Below are positions 21,001 through 35,020 of a stretch of DNA of 64,000 nucleotides, in pieces. This stretch comes from Hofstenia miamia (Eukaryota; Xenacoelomorpha; Acoela; Hofsteniidae): the NCBI GenBank assembly GCA_900660155.1, contig CABFPE010000211.1:265869-329868 (forward strand). Reading direction: 5' to 3'. The translations under genes and the position numbers were made by a program. The notes beneath the pieces are model-generated. The model worked only from the letters and a program-made list of their open reading frames with translations. It ran no database searches and was not told the DNA's origin. Every line of letters begins with the position of its first letter. Within the stretch, counting starts at the first letter, position 1.

Positions 21001-23728
21001 ATCTTTGATTAATATTAAAACCTATTCGTGAGTAGATCAACCTTAAAAGCAGTCAGCACTTGTTTCATCATTGTCTCCGCCAAAGAGATATTGTTTTCGC
21101 CTCTGTTTTTTTTCTCTTTGTTTGTCAACAGGATTTCTCGCGATAGATATTATTCTAACTTAGATCCGGATTGCCACCTGGAAGCTAGAGCCAATTTAGG
21201 CCCTTGCAGTAGCAAATATCTATTCATATAATGATTTTTCTACTGTCACCTTCAATATTGATCGATTTTTAAAAATATTTTTGCTAGTACTTAAATAAAA
21301 ATATTACAAAATATAACTACAAGGTATTTGGGCCAATTTTGCTGGAGTAATTTCACTATCTACTATTGAACAATAAAATAAAATTTTGAAAATTGTATAA
21401 CCTCGACAAATTCTTAAAAAACGTTGATAGGACTAAGAGGCTATGAAGCTAGAACCAAATGCGATTGAAAAATCTAAATTCCAAATTTACAAAAAAAATT
21501 GAAATTGTAAAAGCCGGAAATGTTAGGTTTTCCAGCGCAAAGCGTTTTGTTGATTTTATATAATGATATACATTTGTAGCATCTATTATTTTATAATATT
21601 CTATCTGTAGTGTATTAATCTATATATAATTTACTATTTGTGTATAGTGTTACATCAATTGATTGATAAAAATATTTCACACAATCTATATCAAATTCAT
21701 TGATTTATCTCCAAAGAATTTTATGAAATTCAAAATTATTGAATAAAACGTGCGAAATAGGGTGGCTCATTTTAGAAAAATTCAAAAATCAGTCAATGTG
21801 AGCATATGTAGAAACTAGACAAAAAGCATTTTAACTCCGATTTCTCACTGCTTGATATCGCACCATTGCTTAAAATAATTGCTGTATTGCTGAAAAACCA
21901 AGATTTTTCAAACCTTTATGTTAATTAAAATCATCAATTATAAGAAGTGAATTATAAACTTCTAATATTTTGAAGATACCTACGATAATTCAACAATGGT
22001 ACTTGTCCGTGATGGTCATATTTCAGCATAAATACGTTTTCTAGTGTGTCCATAAGTTGTGTCTTTATGGTTGATATGGTACTTAGGAGGGACTAAGCAT
22101 GCATCCCTGAGGGTCTCCTCACTACAAGTTGTCGTCGTGGCTGTGTGCAATAGGCTTAGTTTCCCAAAATATCATATTTTGCCAACATTGTGCTGGAAAG
22201 TTCAATTGCGGCATATTGAACTCAATACATTCGCTTCAATGGTAGTCCCTAATGGTTTTAAAAACATGTTTGCAGGCAATGGAATTTTCTGAGACCAACA
22301 TAGATAGAATAAGACTTTCAGTGTAAGCAAAATATGCATTGTTCTGAATATATTACTGAACAATAGTACATACAAATTATTTATTGATTTTCTAGCTTTC
22401 AAAAAAAGTAAATGTTTGGGGACCACAAATTGCTCATGCCAAGGCCTTGCTCATCCTGGTGCTTATGCTTTCATATTTTCACGGAATTTCTACACTAATT
22501 TTGGACATGGCATGCACCTTTATATATATGTAATCACAAGCACGGTTCTTACAATTCTTAACCTTTCAATCAAGGTCATATTTTGTCTATCAAATAAAAT
22601 GACAAAAAAGCAAGAAGATTGTGTTTTATAAACAAAAAAAGAAATTTTAAAGAAACTATATGAAACAGTGTTGAAGATCAAACAATTTCAATGCTGTTCA
22701 TATGAAAAGTGTTAATCATCTATATTTTCATTATCACCATTCCCGCAGATGAAATGAAACCAGAAATTGACTTTGACAAAAAGTTTAGGCCCAAGCCCGA
22801 CCTGGCCCTAAACTGGCAAAGCACATTTCAAATAATGATATTTCACACTATTTAGTCTATAACTTTTCTATTATTAGAAATTTTTAATTAAATATACCCA
22901 CTGAAATAGAAAATTCTACATTGTGCGTAGAATAGTATATTGTATAATGTAAAACATCAAAGTGTAAACATTGTTCACCATTTTGATTACAAAGTATATA
23001 GCATTTTGTGCATTTGAATTAAATACAATAATCAATTTCTTTTAAATTTCTTCACTTCTCATTCAGAGTTTTACACGGCATTGTTAACTAAGGCTATCTT
23101 TTAGGCAAGTACTGCACGGAATAAAGCATGGAACGGTTGTGGCTCCGGCTTAACATAACAACGTTAGAATGTTAAAATTTAAAGCTCTTTGATTTTGTTT
23201 CAATGGATATTTCTCAAAAACATTGTATTGGCAATAACATACAGTGTAGCTTTCAAGCACTAAATGCAATGAGATTTGTTATTTTTAAACTTTTGTTTGT
23301 TAGTCATAAACCGAGTGCTTAATAACCGTTATCATTAGTGTATGACATTCACCCCATCCGAAACCAACCCAATTTTGGCACAATATTCTTAGTTTACAGC
23401 TGTACAGTGTTATACAATGAGTATTAAGTAGGTAATTCAATTGAAAAATGAAATGAGCTCATTCGTATGTGAGGGCCTGCGTTGGTAAGATTTCTAGCAG
23501 TAGACCGATTTCAAACATATAGTTGAAACACATTATTCCTTCATAGGGATGAAAATTATAACTCAATTATATTGATATATGAGATAATCATGTTTCCATT
23601 ATAAAACCTTGGTAATGTTAAGCATGATTTTATCTCATTGTTTTTGGTAATTTTGTTATGCAGGTTTAGTTTTTGAGCTTTGAAAAATATATTTATACTT
23701 TATATCAAAAAAATTGTAATTGAAGACG

Positions 23729-23766
<38 letters not shown>

Positions 23767-24365
23767 CATATAAAAATAAATATATTTAAAATCAGACATG
23801 TTTTGCTACATAATTATAGCCTTATCAGTGATAAAAATTAGGGGAATGGAATATGATTTCAAAATAGGATATTGAAATAATGTAATGACTTATTCATAAA
23901 ATTTCAGTTTTGTTCTTTTATTCCAATTGCTTCATGGATTTTAGGCTTAGTTATTATCTTAAAATTTTCTTTTTTTGGTTGATGGTGATGACAAAAAATT
24001 CATATTTTAGCTGGTCTTTAAAGTGTTCCTTAATCATAGTTTGTGGATGAGGTAAGTATTGAAAAAGTTTATCAATTGCTTCAGTAATTTTGGTGTAACT
24101 AGATGATGTTAATATTTGATTGATTAGTGTTTTAACACTAGGAAGCCTAAGCGGATTTGACAACTTTCATTCATATTACATGCCAATTATGAGTCATACA
24201 GCTATAAAAATCTAAGCATTTAATAATCTTGCAAGCTAAATTGAATAATAACAACATTAATTTATATAAAGTCTTTGATAGCATACTATTCGTTTGCAAA
24301 CATAAATGTCTGAGTCAGATTTGACCACTAACAATATTATCATCTATGTTCAGCATTTGTTATAT
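21001..24365. other. gene-poor AT-rich stretch
   Basis: Several frames of 60-77 codons exist (for example 22059-22292 plus and 22202-22426 minus, on overlapping DNA). None shows a motif or a plausible splice pattern, and an (AT)n run lies at about 23732. I see no gene. Confidence 0.4.
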
Positions 24366-24369
24366 ACAG

Positions 24370-24571
24370 AAACGGGTATGGGACAAAATCTTTTCGCTAT
24401 GCCGGTCCGGTCTACGAAACCATAGACGTGGCCCAAATCCGGCCTATTCGTGCAGTTGCCGCCGATATATTTGCAGATGTTGATTCTGCACACGAATGTA
24501 TTTGTGACAATATAAACAATCGTGATAGGAGTTTGGGAGATGTGGAAGTCTTTTTACACTTGCTTAATTGA
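24370..24571 (+). CDS. possible terminal exon, unrecognised
   Basis: After a plausible acceptor (tttgttatatacag) the frame is open for 66 codons to TGA. Its GC content is clearly higher than its surroundings, and its composition is protein-like: YAGPVYETIDVAQIRPIRA, then ADIFADVDSAHECICDNIN, ending in FLHLLN. I cannot place it in a family. No upstream exon was identified. It could be the last exon of a gene, or a fragment of an old retrogene or transposon. Confidence 0.35.
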
Positions 24572-26129
24572 AAGTATTCACATCCTTGCTCTATATGAGG
24601 AGACGATGTTCAAAAACATTTATTGTACCCTTCTTTTGACGTAATAACTATATATCATGTTTCTTCATTGATTACATGAGCCAAGATCAGTTCAAGATTA
24701 TTTCTAAATATATGTTGGTTTTGATAAGAAATTAACCAGTTCTGTGAGAATTTGTAATAATTTCAAGTTTATCAAAGATATATTTGAAAGATTTCCTTTT
24801 CCTAACACCTGATGAACAATTTTAAGACTGGAAAAACAATCAAAGAAATATGGAATCAAGCTTTGGGTGTTGAGTTAACTGAAAAATATGTTGCAGGTAC
24901 TATGTCTTTATATTGCCAAAAAGAAGCGAACTAGAAGACGGATAAACTTGGTGAAATTTCTTAAAACTTTTGTCTTAAATTTTTTGGAAAGAGACAACAT
25001 TACTTGTGCTATGCTTTTCACAGCTTTCAGGCTTACTCTTTTTGAAGAAAAAAAGTAACAGTGGTTGATACAGTGTAGCAGAGTAGACAAGAATTCTGTA
25101 GTTCTAATTCTCCAAAATTATAAAGAAGAAACTAGTGTTTTGGATCAAATGATGCAAATTTAAAGGACCAAAGCTTCTACAAAACATTGACCAGTTAATG
25201 TATTTTATTTAATATGTTTGATATGGCATCTATTAATGACAGGGATCTCTATAAAAACAACGCGACAACAATTTTGAAAAGAGACTTTAATACTTCAGTT
25301 GGCCGGGCAGCTCTGACAGTTGCATGTCCAAGAAAATGCATGTCGAATCAATCCTACAAATGAGATTGGTATTTCTCAAAGGAATATGCAATTTAGATAA
25401 ACTTTAGAGAAAATTGGCTTATGTTGAACGAGTCATTGCAACAATAAAACAAGTATAACTTGTGGCGTTTGCAACAGCCGAAAATGTAGAAACTGGAATT
25501 TTCACGAATGAAAAATATACATAGTGCAATATGAAGTATAAAGTATTTATGATCCTGTATTCGTCGAATAAAGACGCCACTTTGATTGAATTTGTCTTTC
25601 ATTCTTAGTAGTTTTCAATCAAGAAACATTAGTTCACTATTTTCTTCAATTCCATATGTGAATTTTATCGAGCATAAATGATTGTTCATAAACTTATCGA
25701 TAGTAAAATAAATACTGGTTTAAAGCTTGTTTTTAAACCTTGAAATTTAGATTCAGTAATATCTAACCAGAATACTGCTACTATGGTGCCTAAATGTGAA
25801 CCCATTAGCATATCAAATTTGTTCATACATGTTTATGTTCACTTTCAGTCAAAATAGTGTATTGGTCCATAACCATTTTAGTACTGACTGGAGAGTAGAT
25901 GTAGTAACATGATTTGTTCAACTAGCATCATTTGGATGATACATTTAATGGTTTCTTCATCAAGAATGTTGGTAAATAGTGATTTTGCGTCAAGGCTTGC
26001 CACAATTGAATGATCTTGTTGATTCCTCTATTTTGTCTAAGAAATCTTCCAAGTTTTTCATATAAACATATATTTTGATATGTGTCCAGTTTCGATATAA
26101 AATTATCAATGGAAATTTTGTGGTATACA
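24572..26129. other. gene-poor stretch
   Basis: No recognisable coding sequence; two minus-strand frames of 60-69 codons (24908-25090, 25393-25602) lack any motif. Confidence 0.4.
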
Positions 26130-26131
26130 TA

Positions 26132-27156
26132 CAGTACTGGTCAAAAGTTTGGGAACAGTAACCTGTCTAAAGCGTGTTTTATTCTATTTCCTGGAAACTT
26201 TGTAAAATTCCTGGAATTCCCAATTTTTTCTTAGAATTTACAACAGATTCATTTAGTCAACCAAATTAACACAACTTTAGATTTACACAAAATACATTTT
26301 CACTGAAAAAGCACTATCATTATAGTTTGAAACATGGTCCGTGGTAGTGAAATTTCACCAACAAAGAGTGTTCAAATTCATATCTTGTACGGGGAGGGGT
26401 ACAATTATCGCGCTATAGCTGTTAGAATGGGCGTGTCAGTATCTTCAGTATCCGGAAGTGTTACTCGTAATAGCAACTGCAAAATTTTTCCTCTCGCAAA
26501 CGGTCTGGAAGACCAAAAGTGACAACCCTTCAGACATACCTTCTCATTCACCGTTACGTCGTCAATCAACCATTCTCTTCATCTTCTGAAGTCAAAGCAA
26601 AGTCACACGTTCGTCGACCAAGAAACCAAATATTCAACACACGTTACAGGCCACAAACTGTCCACTCAGCACCTTCTGTGATGATTTGCTGTGCTATAAC
26701 TGCGAATGGGCGTGCTGGTCTGCATTTTGTTCCTCCCAACGAGACAGTCACAGCCAACGCCTACCTCAGAATAATTCAGGCGAAAGTTCTCATGTTTATG
26801 CAGCTTTGCAGAGCATCTGAACTACAATAAGATGGTGCACCTTGCCACAGCGCCAAAGTTGTGAAACAGTGGACTACATCACAAGACTTTCGGCTGCTTG
26901 AGAACTGCCCGGGAAACTCCCCAGACCTCAACGTCATAGAAAATTGCTGGCATCACATCAAAAACTGTCTGAGGAAGTGCAATTGCATTGCTCCGTGTTT
27001 GGCCAATAATGGTGGATATACAAAATATTACTGAGTTTTTCTGAATTAACTATTTACTGTCTACACGGTGTTATCATATTGTTTCTACATTGCGTTTTTT
27101 AGTGTAAAATACAAAAATTTCTAAATTTGTAAAGTGTCCCAAACTTTTGGCCAGTA

Positions 27157-27159
<3 letters not shown>
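26132..27159 (+). mobile_element. Tc1-like transposon, internally degenerate
   Basis: Terminal inverted repeats cagtactggtcaaaagtttg and its near-perfect inverse bound the element, with the TA target duplication at 26130-26131 and 27160-27161. The transposase starts at 26334: the N-terminal helix-turn-helix reads EISPTKSVQIHILYGEGYNY and MGVSVSSVSGSVTR. The catalytic half is spread over frames, with SAPSVMICCAITANGRAGL, DGAPCHSAKVVKQW and PGNSPDLNVIENCWHHIK, showing the Asp and Asp/Glu contexts of Tc1. The length of 1028 bp is shorter than the usual 1.3-1.6 kb. Several frameshifts and a deletion in the middle make it non-autonomous. Confidence 0.9.
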
Positions 27160-27198
<39 letters not shown>

Positions 27199-28168
27199 TT
27201 ATTTATTTATTTATTAGGGTAACCCTTATATAAGGTGAAAATATTAAATTTTGATTTTTGTATATCTGACCATTTGAAACGTTCAAATTTCTGCTATTCT
27301 GTTATATTTTTTAGATGCGGCTTTATGCTGTGAAAGTTGACCTAATTAGGCTCAATACATTACATATGAAATAATGTATCAATACAATAGTCACAAAAAC
27401 AGAATACCTGTTTTTTTAAAGCATACTGCGAGATATTCTTCATTATTGAGCTATACAATTGCTTCATTTGCTGTATCAAACACGCAATTCATTAGCAACT
27501 GTAGTGAGCCTATAACTGTTTTAGCGATTTTGAAGTTTTCGCTTTTATTCCAGTCTTCTGGATGGGTTTCAAAAAGCTATCAAATGCATGCAGCGCCCAA
27601 ACAACCTTCTACTGATTCTGGTTACGAAAACAACAGACACTTTGCTTCATTATTGGTTCTATTTGCCTAGTTTCATTTCAGTGCTTCATCTTTTTCAATA
27701 TCCTTTGAAACTTTCAAGTCAGTATACACCATAGTCAGAAAAAAATAAAACAAATTGCCTAAATTCATATACAATCTAGCTACTTGGAATTGACGTTGAG
27801 GATAAGAATAAAGCAGCTAAAGTATTTTCAAGTCGTGTCTAGCTGCCTGTGAGAGCAAGTAGCGCCAAGAAATAAACCTTGATATCAACCTTTGCTAAGA
27901 CGATATCTCTTAATCCTTTCACCTCCGTTACTTTCAAGATTGAACTAGGATCAAAAAAACCAAATTTAGGATCTGTATTTGGATTTCAGCATCCATCATG
28001 CTTGATGCATGAGGTAGGCTCAGGTGTTCTAAGCTTATTGGTATGAGGTGTTCTACGATTCACCAAGTTGAAATGAGCAATCTCACGGAGAAAGTGATCC
28101 TTTTCTAAGACACTGTTTCCTTTTATTAATGCTCTTTAACTCAATTACAAGAATAGATTCTCAATATT

Positions 28169-28216
<48 letters not shown>

Positions 28217-28356
28217 ACTTAAAGCATAAAATCTTACATTCTTTTTTTGATGTCGATTAGGAGTTTTCTAAAAATATGTTTTAATTAAAAAATAATACTT
28301 TATAGGAATTCTAAATATAAAAATACAAAACTAAGCTTAAATTTTTGTAAGNTATT

Positions 28357-28404
<48 letters not shown>

Positions 28405-28430
28405 ACTTCTGGATAAATCTAGCCAGAAAT
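27160..28430. other. gene-poor stretch with duplicated (AT)n block
   Basis: An unassigned open frame of 98 codons (27374-27670) has no motif. The stretch tatttctgatatat(at)n followed by aaacactt occurs twice, at 28164-28222 and 28353-28406, the second directly after the single N at 28352. Confidence 0.45.
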
Positions 28431-28439
28431 AGAATTTTT

Positions 28440-30230
28440 TGAATAAAGGTATTGGAAAAACTAAAGGTTTATCGGTGAACGTTGAAGAAATTTAGTACGA
28501 TAATAAGATATATAAGAATAAGAAAGATATTGCAATTATTTTCAACAAAACTTTTGAAAAAATGGGTAAATTTAACTTTGAGCGTGAAACTAACAATAGC
28601 CAACCGATAAATTTGTGAAAATGTAAATTCTGAATTTACTTTTAGCTTAATATCATACTATGATTTGAAACAAGCGGTAATAAATCGTGTGGCTCTAGCC
28701 ATTTGCCATACTGAGTAATTAATAATTATTTTGACATTTTTGGACAATATCTTCTTGTAGCATTTAATCAATGCATTATCGAGAATAACTTCCCTATTAT
28801 CTTAAAAAATTTTGTTTATAAAAAAGGAGATAATGCCAACCCAAACAATTATCGACCCATCAGTATTACACACCCCTTTGCTAAAATCTTTGAGAAGCTC
28901 TTAGCTAAACAAATTTACGCTTTTCGTAATGACAATAGTATTCTATCAGATAACAAATTTGGATTTAGGCCTAAGTATAGTACAACCGACGCAATGTTAT
29001 CTATTACAAAGAAAATTAAATCAAATTTGAATAACAATTTGTCGACATCTATTGCCTTCTTGGATCTTAGCAAAGCTTTTAATTCAATGAATTTTAATAT
29101 TTTAGAAAGCAAATTAAAAAATCAAGTTTTCAGTAAAAGCGCTAAAAATCTCATTATGAATTTCTTAAGTAACTGAAGACAACGGGTAAAAATTAACAAC
29201 CCTTATTCTGATTATATTTCTATTAATTTAGGTGTTCCTCAAGGAACAGCAGTAGGGCCCGTTTTATTCGCATTGTGTGTCAATGATATATCGAATACTT
29301 TAAAAAATGAAACGATCTATCAATTTGCGGATGATACATGTATAATAAGAGAAGCAAAGAATCCATATGAAGCAACCAAGCATTTAACAAAAGATATTGA
29401 AAATCTTATTAGGTATTTTAATGGAAACAAGTTAAAAGTTAATCCTGATAAAACACAATTTATTATTTTCGCACCAAAGCAATACCAAAAAAATTCTAAT
29501 ATCAAAATTAAAGTAGAAAAAAATGAAATTAAGCAAAGAAATTCTATTAATTATCTTGGTGTAGTAATTGATAGAGATTTACGTTTTACTGAATGTTTTT
29601 CATCAAAATGTAGGAAAATGGCCTCTGGTATTAAATATTTATATCATTTGCGCAATGTAGGGCAGTCCTTTCGCTCACAAATGCTGAACTCTTTTGTGCT
29701 AAGTAACTTCAATTTTTGTTTTTTATTCCAAAATATCACATCAAATAATCGATCATCACTAACAAAAATATTCAATTGGGAAATAAGAACTCTGAATTAT
29801 ATTGATAAGCATAAATCAGTGAGCACTTTTATAAAAGGTGGCAATGTTCTTTCACCATTGTACTTTATCGAATATCAAACTCTTTGTATGATACACAAGT
29901 ATGTACACAATTCAAAATCTATGCACTTTCTAAGCAATTATATTAAAACCAATGATAGAAACCACAATTTGCATAGTAGTATTAATCGTCCAGATTCATT
30001 TTCATTTAATGCTTCTATATTAAGGAATGACTTAAATCTCGAAATAAAAATGGAACAAAATTATTAAAATTTCAGGAGAAAATTAAAAAATTTTATTATC
30101 CAAACAATAACTATTAGGAATATCAAACAAATTAAGCGCATGGACAGATTTCACTTGACATTTGAAACTTACGCCCTTTAAGTTAGTGTACATATTTTTA
30201 ATTTTGTAAATGTACATGTATAGTAGTTTG
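28440..30230 (+). mobile_element. 5'-truncated LINE, RT domain (CR1/Jockey-like)
   Basis: This is ORF2 of a non-LTR retrotransposon from the pre-RT linker onward. Visible motifs in order: NPNNYRPISITHPFAKIFEKL (28830-28900), FGFRPKYSTTDAM, AFLDLSKAFNSMNFNILE, LGVPQGTAVGPVLF (29225) and the catalytic FADDT (29320), then the thumb motif KTQFIIF and NYLGVVIDRDLRF. The frame from 29273 to 30067 is open for 264 codons. Stops or frame changes occur upstream, one directly after NFLSN at about 29175. The endonuclease half is absent. The 3' tail at 30180-30290 contains the gtttgtagt/caattaatttg pattern seen at 20.4 and 40.4 kb. Confidence 0.9.
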
Positions 30231-31034
30231 TAGTATTTGTTTGTTTGTTTATTTTACTAAGCAATTAATTTGTTTGACTCTAATGAAACTACTTAAACTC
30301 CTTGACAATGTTCACTTTGAAAATTTTTTCAAGTTTTTTACTCTACTTAATTCTTGATAAATGCGGTACTTGTCGATACCCTGAATTGCTACCTTAATGA
30401 TATCCTTATTTTATAGCTTTATAAAATATATTCAAAACAAATCTATTTTTTATTATGTATGATGGAACTTTGTTTAATATATATGTAATTGGGAATGGAA
30501 GCTTTTGTGCTAAGTATGATATGCCACACGTTTTTTATGTTGATTAGCAAAGTTATCTAACATAACTTGAAGAAATCTCCTGTCAGCTTAGTCCGTTACA
30601 GTTTTAGAACAGTAGCTTAAGAATATGTAAAAAATATGTCAAGCAAATACTGATTATATTCAAATGGTTAACCACCATGTACAGAAATCTTGGCACTGGA
30701 GACGTAAGTAAAAAGGAGGCACTTCTCCTTTGTGAGGTTCTTCTATATTTTGGATACCATCACAGATTGTAAAAATCCCTAGATTGAATAGCGTTAAAAT
30801 TGGAATGTCGAAGAATGTAGTGCTCTTAATCAATTGCCAATCAATACTACATAAATCGATGTGAATATTATTGAAATGAACTATGACTGGTTTGTTTGAA
30901 TTCAATAACCTACATGTAATCATTTTTATATAAATTGGTACAATGCTATTTTATTCAAAACTATTGGATCGGAGGAAATTCATGCAATGACGCAATTCAG
31001 AAACAACAATGTTAACGAATTCTTTTAGTTTTAG

Positions 31035-34000
31035 GTATGCCCCAGCAAACAGCTGCTCAAATTCCTGGTAAGCAGTTTAAACTTAAGTATTTAAAACAAA
31101 TAAATCACTCAAGTTTTTCTACCATATACATGTAAGAAATATAGTGCTAATTGCCATTGCCTTTGAGTATCCCTTATCTTAAAATATACATATGAAAACC
31201 TCAAAATTTAAGTCTTACATCCTATTGTTGTGGTGTGTGATATTTGAATAAACATATCAAACTAACTCAATCTAACCTAAAATATTATAAGATCAACTTG
31301 TCCCACCAAGGATACCAACAGTTACGCATGAATAAAACTTCAGTTCTTAGCTCTTTTATATTTAATACATGTTTGCTGCTACAATGTGTGCATTTACTGA
31401 TTTCAAACATTTTAATTATTAAAATCTTGTTCGAGAAAGTTTTTCTTGTATTAAAATAGTTTCGTGAATGAGAGTAGTCCAGATGCTGCCTAAAACTGGT
31501 ACAACAATAAGTTCGAAAGCTAATGAAAATCGAAAATGAAGATTATCTGGATATTAACGTACAAGCAAGTGAGATAATTAAGGCACACTCGTGGTTGTAA
31601 TTGATAAGAAAAATATCTAGGAACTGTGATAAAGATAGCAATTCAAAGCATGGAAGCTTGATCACTATAGAGAATTGGTACTGAAAGCAAAGAAACTTTT
31701 AACGTTAAAAAGGTATGCAGTGCAACCGTAAGGACAACACTCGTTGCAATTTAAAACTACAAGGAGAATTTAATGACGGTAATCCAAGTTCGAAGCAACA
31801 AATTAACAAAGTTTTAAACTGTCAAATTTCCAATAGCTTGGTTTTAAAGTATTAACCTGTTGAACTACTCTGAATTAGCCTTTATATAATTTAATCACTG
31901 TGTTGTAGGTTTTGGAATGCAGCAACCAATAACAATGACAATGCCAGGTAAGGAGTTTTATTAAGCACCTAAAGGGAATTTCATATATTTTTGAACTTTT
32001 CAAATATAAATATGTGAAAAATACAATACTATGGTTGTTTATCTTCTAATTGGGTAAATCTTCGTAAACAAATAAAATACTAAGGTATTGAAATTTCAGG
32101 CATATGCAAAGGAATGGGCTATATTGGCAAAAATTTTACAAATTTTGCTCTACGATGAAATTAACCTCTCAATTGGCCCATTTGCTTTATCAATCGACAA
32201 AAATTAATTTTAGAAAAATATTATGAAGGATTTATAAAAATATTAAAATTTTTTCCTCTAGTAATAATTATTATTGTATAGGTAAAAATTTTTTTAACAT
32301 TTTCTAAATGTAATGCATTCACAAATTCAATTTATAAAATAATATTAAATCGTCTTTTTTCGGAGAAAACATAAAAAATTGATGTTGGAGAAGTGTGTGA
32401 AGAACGCTTATTTGTCAGTCAACTAAACCTGAAATTCAATTTTGGAACAATTGCTTTCTGCTTAAATAACCATATCCACTCCCAACACGATTCTTTGTAA
32501 TACAATGTACTAGACTATTTTTCTATCCAGCCGTTTTTTGATGTAGAATTCATCCATCATTGTCACTGAAAATCTTAAGAACAAAAACTGATCCAATTTA
32601 ATAACTTTGAGGTATTCATCATCGATCAAACTTCTAATTTTTGAACTTTTTTTTAGTACAAAAATTTAATAATTTCAAAAGAAAAAGAATCAATAAACAA
32701 AAAAACATAAATAATAGCAATAAGAAAAAATAAAGATAATATATTAGATTAAGAGAAATTGGAATCTTCATGATTGATGGTTTGCTGAAAGAGTTGGCTT
32801 AAGAATTGAAATAACGTGACGTTATCAACTAGTTAAAATCCCTTGTGACACTGTGGCTTCTGATTTTTTAAAATTTTGATAGACGTAAGGATAATAGCCA
32901 GACAATTTATCTAATGATTCAATAAATTTTGAAAAAATTCATGTTCTAGATGTAAATCATGGAAGACATTTTTATATTTATGAATTCCTTGAGGAGCCTC
33001 GAAAGGATATTGTTCTTGCCATATGAAATCTGAATCAAAAACCAAAAGACTATTTTTAGAGTCAAGGAAACAATGGAGACATTGGTTCTAGGCGAAATCA
33101 GATTTAGGTAGAATTTGGAAATTTAGAACTATTAAATCGAAAACAATCGACAATTGATGATTTTTTTAAAAAAAGTTTCAATATAATTTCTAGAGATTTA
33201 CGACTTTCTTAGACATTCCTATAGAGGCAAACGGCATAGTTGGTAAGTCATTCTTCTAATATAATAGAGTAGCCTTGAAACTTTTAATTGAAGAATCTAT
33301 GAAAATCATACGAAGTTAATAGAGATAAACAGATGAAACATTATTACTTCATGGTTTTATTAATTTAACCGTATTTGCGAACAATCAGACAACTTTTTTG
33401 TTTCATTGCCTCTTGAAGAAGTGTAAGTTGACAATGAACCGGCTAGTTTGGAAAATTCAGATGAGGAAATATGAAACTAAACGGGAGCGCGACGTCAATC
33501 TACGATATTCAGAGACAAATGTTCTCAATCCGTAAGTCAAGGTCATCTTGATTTTTTCCTTAAATGGATGGCTTTCGCAAAATCTAATGCTGAACTTCTT
33601 TTTTTTTTGACTCGGATATTTTCATCACTTTTCCAATTTGTGGATGGCCTGTGCTTATGTTATGGCATTGGGCATTGGAGTATTCGAATACATGTTTTGC
33701 ACTACATTTCATGAGCACACTCCTCAAAACGTGATTGCTTTAAATCAAAAGCTCAAACATAAATAAATCGATATTTTGAACTCAAAACTGAAGCTTAAAA
33801 ATATTTTCACTTCATTTATAACAGAAATAATCAGAAAATGACACTATTGGTCCAAAGACTAGTTCTGTGTTATACGGTGTTCAAATTTGTCCTTTTTATG
33901 ATATCTTATTAGGCTGAGGGCATCATAATATAGATAGATCGTATTTCTTAAGAATGATTGAACCCTTAGAAATTTTCAATGGAGAATGTTTCCATTCTAA

Positions 34001-34716
34001 AATATCATGTACGAATTGAACTGCAATAACAAAGAAATGTTCATACGCATAATAGAAACTTGACTTTAACACCAATTTCTTACGAAGAACATGGTAAACA
34101 GCACAGGTATAAAATGCATTAATTTAAAAAGTCATTCAATTACTATCATAAGCAATAAACAGGCACGTATTAAACAGGATTTACACTTTGTATGAAACAG
34201 ATATCCGTGGAATCTACTGATGACACCGTTTACCAAAACATATTTAATAATGTCATCGTTTTTTAGGTCACTCAACAACTGTAATACACCAGACGAACGT
34301 TAGGATGTTTACTGACCGTTATCCCTCATCTTGCAAGTGTTCCAATTGCAACAATGATGTAACTACAACTGTTAGCTTGCAAACGGGAATGACTACTTAT
34401 ATTGCTTGTGGAGTTATTTGTCTTGTGGGGTGAAATATTTTTTTCATACATTAATTTTACATTTCAGTGAAAATGATAGATATACTGCATTTTATTACTC
34501 TTAGCGAACTATAAATCCACTGGCATATATATATATATATATATATAGTAGACTCGTATATTGCGTGTTTCTTGATAATTTAAAATTACATTTTGATTTA
34601 GTGGAGGATTGGGCTGCTGTATTATTCCATTCTTTCTTGATGCTTGCAAGGATGCTGTACATTCTTGCCCAAATTGCAATCATGTGATTGGTGATTACAA
34701 ACCCCTAAACATGTAA
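31035..34716 (+). CDS. LITAF-domain protein, gene 1
   Basis: Four exons: 31035-31067, 31909-31947, 34267-34429 and 34602-34716, with GT-AG borders; the first three boundaries are phase 1. The first two are tiny and encode a Gly/Pro/Gln-rich N-terminus (MPQQTAAQIPG, GMQQPITMTMPG). The third carries SCKCSNCNNDVTT, the first CxxC of the LITAF zinc-binding fold, then a hydrophobic stretch (TYIACGVICLVGG). The last completes it (LGCCIIPFFLDACKD) and supplies HSCPNCNHVIGDYKP, the closing H-x-CPxC. LITAF-domain proteins bind endosomal/lysosomal membranes through this hydrophobic wedge. Starting at the ATG at 31037 gives 115 aa, but an AG precedes this exon, so an upstream first exon is possible. A paralogue follows at 40005. 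Confidence 0.85.
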
Positions 34717-34773
34717 AGAAATTTTTGATGCCTTACTTGTCCTCTGTTCTCTGTGTGAAATTTTGACCATGTG

Positions 34774-34779
34774 AATAAA
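34774..34779 (+). promoter_or_regulatory. polyadenylation signal of LITAF gene 1
   Basis: An AATAAA hexamer 58 nt after the stop codon of the LITAF-domain gene; position and sequence fit a poly(A) signal, though such hexamers are common in AT-rich DNA. Confidence 0.5.
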
Positions 34780-35020
34780 AATTTACTTCTTGTTGCAACT
34801 ATGTGTACGTTTAAATATCTTAGAATTTGTAAAATTGTTTTAGGTTTGAATGACATGTATAATTTGCATAACATTAATCTAAGTGAAATGGTATGAATAG
34901 ATCTGATAAGTGATTTGATAGTTTGCATTTAAAATAAGTCGGTTTCTTTCTCCTGAGATAATCGAATGGTGTGATTGCACTTTATTTTACGTTATGAATC
35001 CCCAAATAAGTAGTGACCAC

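Noticed and set aside
22059-22426. Overlapping plus and minus frames of 74-77 codons
   Set aside because: Neither strand gives a motif; both being open is consistent with chance.
27374-27670. 98-codon plus-strand frame
   Set aside because: No recognisable domain, no signal peptide and no second copy in the window; probably chance.
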